Below are positions 61,221 to 64,000 of a DNA stretch of 64,000 bases, piece after piece (position 1 is the first letter of the stretch; each line of letters starts with the position of its first letter). The notes below the pieces were generated by a model. The model searched no databases and was not told the DNA's origin. It saw only the letters and a program-made list of their open reading frames with translations. The stretch is from Tritrichomonas musculus (Eukaryota > Parabasalia > Tritrichomonadida > Tritrichomonadidae), in NCBI GenBank assembly GCA_039105265.1, contig JAPFFF010000004.1, positions 2,542,001-2,606,000 on the forward strand. Direction: 5' to 3'. A program made the position numbers and the translations under genes.

Positions 61221-62382
61221 ATAATCCTACTCACTTTTTATGAAAAAAGACGTTAAAAAGACGTTTATCGTATTTGCGAATTAAAAAAAAAGGGTACGGG
61301 CGCATAAAAAAAAAAAAAAAAAAAAAATATTTCTTTTTGATATTTAGTATTTTAATTTTACATATATATACAATTATTTTTGTATTGTACATTGTTGAAT
61401 TTTGTTCCACGGATTCAGCAATAAAATCAATTTTATTTTTCATAAAAAATTGAATGGTTTATATTATTTTTCACAAATTTATTGTGTAACTAAATGCTGA
61501 ATTCAAGGAAGTTCAATAATTAATATAGTGATTAATTTCGTTATATAAACGTATAAAATATGAATATATCTATATTTACCTCAAGTCACAATTTTTACGA
61601 GATTTATTCTCATCTTATTATTTGATTAATACAAAAATTATTTTAAATGATATATTTAAAAACTTTCAATATAATTATCTGCTTTTATGACAATATGATA
61701 AATGATATTAGTTTTCTTCATCATTTTTGTTGAGATATATAATTAAATGGTTTATTTTATTACGTACGAAAAAACAATTCAAATAAAAAGAGTGAATCCT
61801 AGCTGAATTGGTGGAGCACTTTTTTGATTTTTTTTGATATATCATCAAGCATCAAATGATACAATAAATGAACATGTTTTTTAAAATCAAACATTAATAT
61901 ATATTAAATTATTGGTAATATAGCTTTTTTCTGTTATTTTTCATTAATCATTTGAGTTATGGCTTATGAAATGCAATTAAATATAAACAACTAATAATAA
62001 TAAATATGATTTGATACTTCATTCCTACATAATACAAATAGGATATGAATTATGATCATTATAAAATATAATATCATCTCCTTCATATCAGTTGAAAATT
62101 CCAATTGATTGGCATAAATATAATGGTATGCACTGCTATAACAATAATCAGTAATATGAAATGAGAGTATATGAAACATTCACAAAACTTGATCGTCAAA
62201 TCCCATGTAATGTGATATAAAATTTTAAAAAATATTGCTGGTTATTAGGGAATAGACAAATTATTAATATTTGATACAATTAAATATAATGAATGTTATT
62301 TTTTTTCTCATAAATATTATCTTTTGGAAGAACAAAAATAGTTCATAGATTTTCATTTATAAAACTCTCTTTGGAATAATGA

Positions 62383-62423
<41 letters not shown>

Positions 62424-64000
62424 TAAAAAAAACAATAAAATTCATTTGCCAATATTGATCAATGCTTTTTTCAGCAAAAAATTAATATTTTGAAAAATCC
62501 GAAAAAAATAGTTTTTATTTATATTGTAATAGATAGTTTAAAACCATTATCAATGGTTCAACCATTCAAAAAAAAATCAGGAGAAGCTTTTTACATTACC
62601 CGTCATTATCGATGCTTTTTCCATCAAGTTTACTAAATATTATTATTTTAATTTCTATAACGAATTTATTATTTATTATTAATAATAAAATCAAAGAAAT
62701 CACAAAATTTTATGCAATAAATGAATTTTGATTTCCACTTTTTCAGAAGGGCCCCCGAAAAAAATTTAGTTTCAGTAACTCTATGAAATGATAAAATCAA
62801 GTTTGAGTATTCAAAAGTTTGATGTGAAGTGAACACCCGTACCTTCAATTGGGCAGATTTTAACATTTGAAGAATCATTATTTGGGCAAATTTTAAATTC
62901 AGTGAAATTTAAACAATATTTGTTTAAAAATCTTTATTATATTCATCTCCTATGATCAATTTTCCTTAATCTTATACTTTTATCATTATTTCAATTAACA
63001 AATAATATTGAAAAAAACACTATTCTTTTATTTGATTCAATTATTTACTATCATTTGAATTATTATGAATAAATTTCAAATTAATATTTGCTTTAATTAT
63101 TCTCATCAAATTTAACCATAAAAAATAAAATTGACCATTAAAACCGGGGATTTAATAAACGTATAGCATAAAAAAGTATAAAGTCGAATTCAAAAAGCTT
63201 GGGAAAAATTTATAAAATAAATTCTGATAAAAGTGAAAAACACAATCTTCTTTTCAATTAATTTTTTCTTGATTTATTGAGTTATACTCACTAAAATTTA
63301 AATCAATAATGAAAAAATGTTTCTAATACGAGCCAAAACATATATTACCGAACTTTCAATTTACAGCTCAATTCTTAAAAATTGATGATCATCAAATAAT
63401 ATGTAAATTCATGATCAAAAAATAGTATATGAGCATCTTTACCATGCGTTTTCTAGTGAATAAGAGCAAAGATCTATGATAATTTTCACTAAAGATTAGA
63501 CAAATTGTATTTTTTTGAGGATTTTTTCCTTACAAAATATGGATTAATGATAGATACAACATTATACATATGCAAAAATATATGTTTTTATATAAAAATG
63601 ATACTTTTTTTCTTTGCTTTTTTTTATATTATTTTCCCCTTTTTCCCCTTTGCAATTCAAATTTTTTCAATATATCTCACAAAAATAATCATTCATGCTG
63701 GGACAAAATTGAATACTTTTCAGTATATATTTAAAAAGTTTGTCACAAGCTTTTAGAATTCGACTTTAAACATTATAAAAAATTGAGTAAATAATTTACA
63801 TAACATGTCATGAATTTTATTCTCAATATTTTTTTTTATAAAAACATATATATTGATCGGAATATTTAAGTTACAGAAATACAACAATATCATTGATTAT
63901 TCTTAAGCACTGAATTGTATAATGGTATCTTTTATTTTATTTATTCTTTTTCAATTCCTTTTTAATATTTTAATATATCACTATAATTTATTCGTTAAAT
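61221..64000. other. 2.8-kb terminal region without recognisable genes
   Basis: AT-rich throughout, with an A-run at 61305-61327 and a 33-T run at 62390-62422. The segment at about 62560-62880 has more mixed composition (GGGCCCCCG, CACCCGTACC) and may be decayed coding or transposon DNA, but no frame gives a recognisable protein. No tRNA or rRNA signal found. Confidence 0.4.
62390..62422. repeat. Poly-T run, 33 bp
   Basis: Uninterrupted T's, the second long homopolymer in the window. No target duplication seen around it. Confidence 0.9.

Noticed and set aside
61795-61835. TAGCTGAATTGGTGGAGCA word resembling a tRNA D-arm
   Set aside because: No matching acceptor, anticodon or T-arm nearby.

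Overview
The window looks like nuclear DNA of a parabasalid flagellate, most probably a trichomonad close to Tritrichomonas. I infer this from very AT-rich, almost intron-free compact genes, long coiled-coil proteins, trichomonad-style Tubby, RapGAP and TKL-kinase sequences, flagellar axoneme genes, and a probable TCAYTW initiator (Inr) 20 nt before a start codon. No species assignment can be proved from sequence alone.

Layout. 1-13.3 kb is a dense gene block: a 5'-truncated RCC1-like protein with an acidic repeat tail, an unknown 200-aa protein, methionine aminopeptidase 2, a CUE-domain protein, a 1012-aa coiled coil, endonuclease III, an unknown protein and a Tubby-like protein. 13.3-15.7 kb is a repeat region holding a hAT-like non-autonomous transposon inserted in a tandem repeat. 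15.7-31.3 kb has a DUF4795-like coiled coil, a TIR element carrying an ARM-like gene fragment, the axonemal protein ODAD2/ARMC4, a papain-type protease, a RalGAP-like protein, a dead TKL kinase, a small TA-type MITE and a VPS9-like protein. 31.3-49.9 kb has a degraded TIR element, a small acidic protein, a YEATS protein, a Glu-rich protein, a PI3-kinase, a CFAP100-like protein, an unknown protein, zeta-COP, a 1193-aa coiled coil and a 102-aa coiled coil.

49.9-61.2 kb is a transposon graveyard: decayed coding DNA, two pogo/Tigger-like transposase relics, two MITEs inserted edge to edge, a nearly intact mariner with one internal stop, and a broken, unclassified foreign (possibly virus-like) element ending at a 20-bp satellite of 12 perfect copies. 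61.2-64 kb shows no gene.

The recognisable genes fit a motile, phagocytic protist. ODAD2, the CFAP100-like and the DUF4795-like proteins belong to the axoneme; PI3K, VPS9, zeta-COP, Tubby and CUE proteins point to endomembrane traffic; RalGAP and the dead kinase to signalling; YEATS and Nth to chromatin and repair. Two convincing genes (YEATS, papain-like protease) have no methionine codon anywhere in their open frames, which is the strangest gene-level observation here. The most interesting mobile-element observation is the 1.66-kb TIR element with a captured-looking ARM-type fragment.
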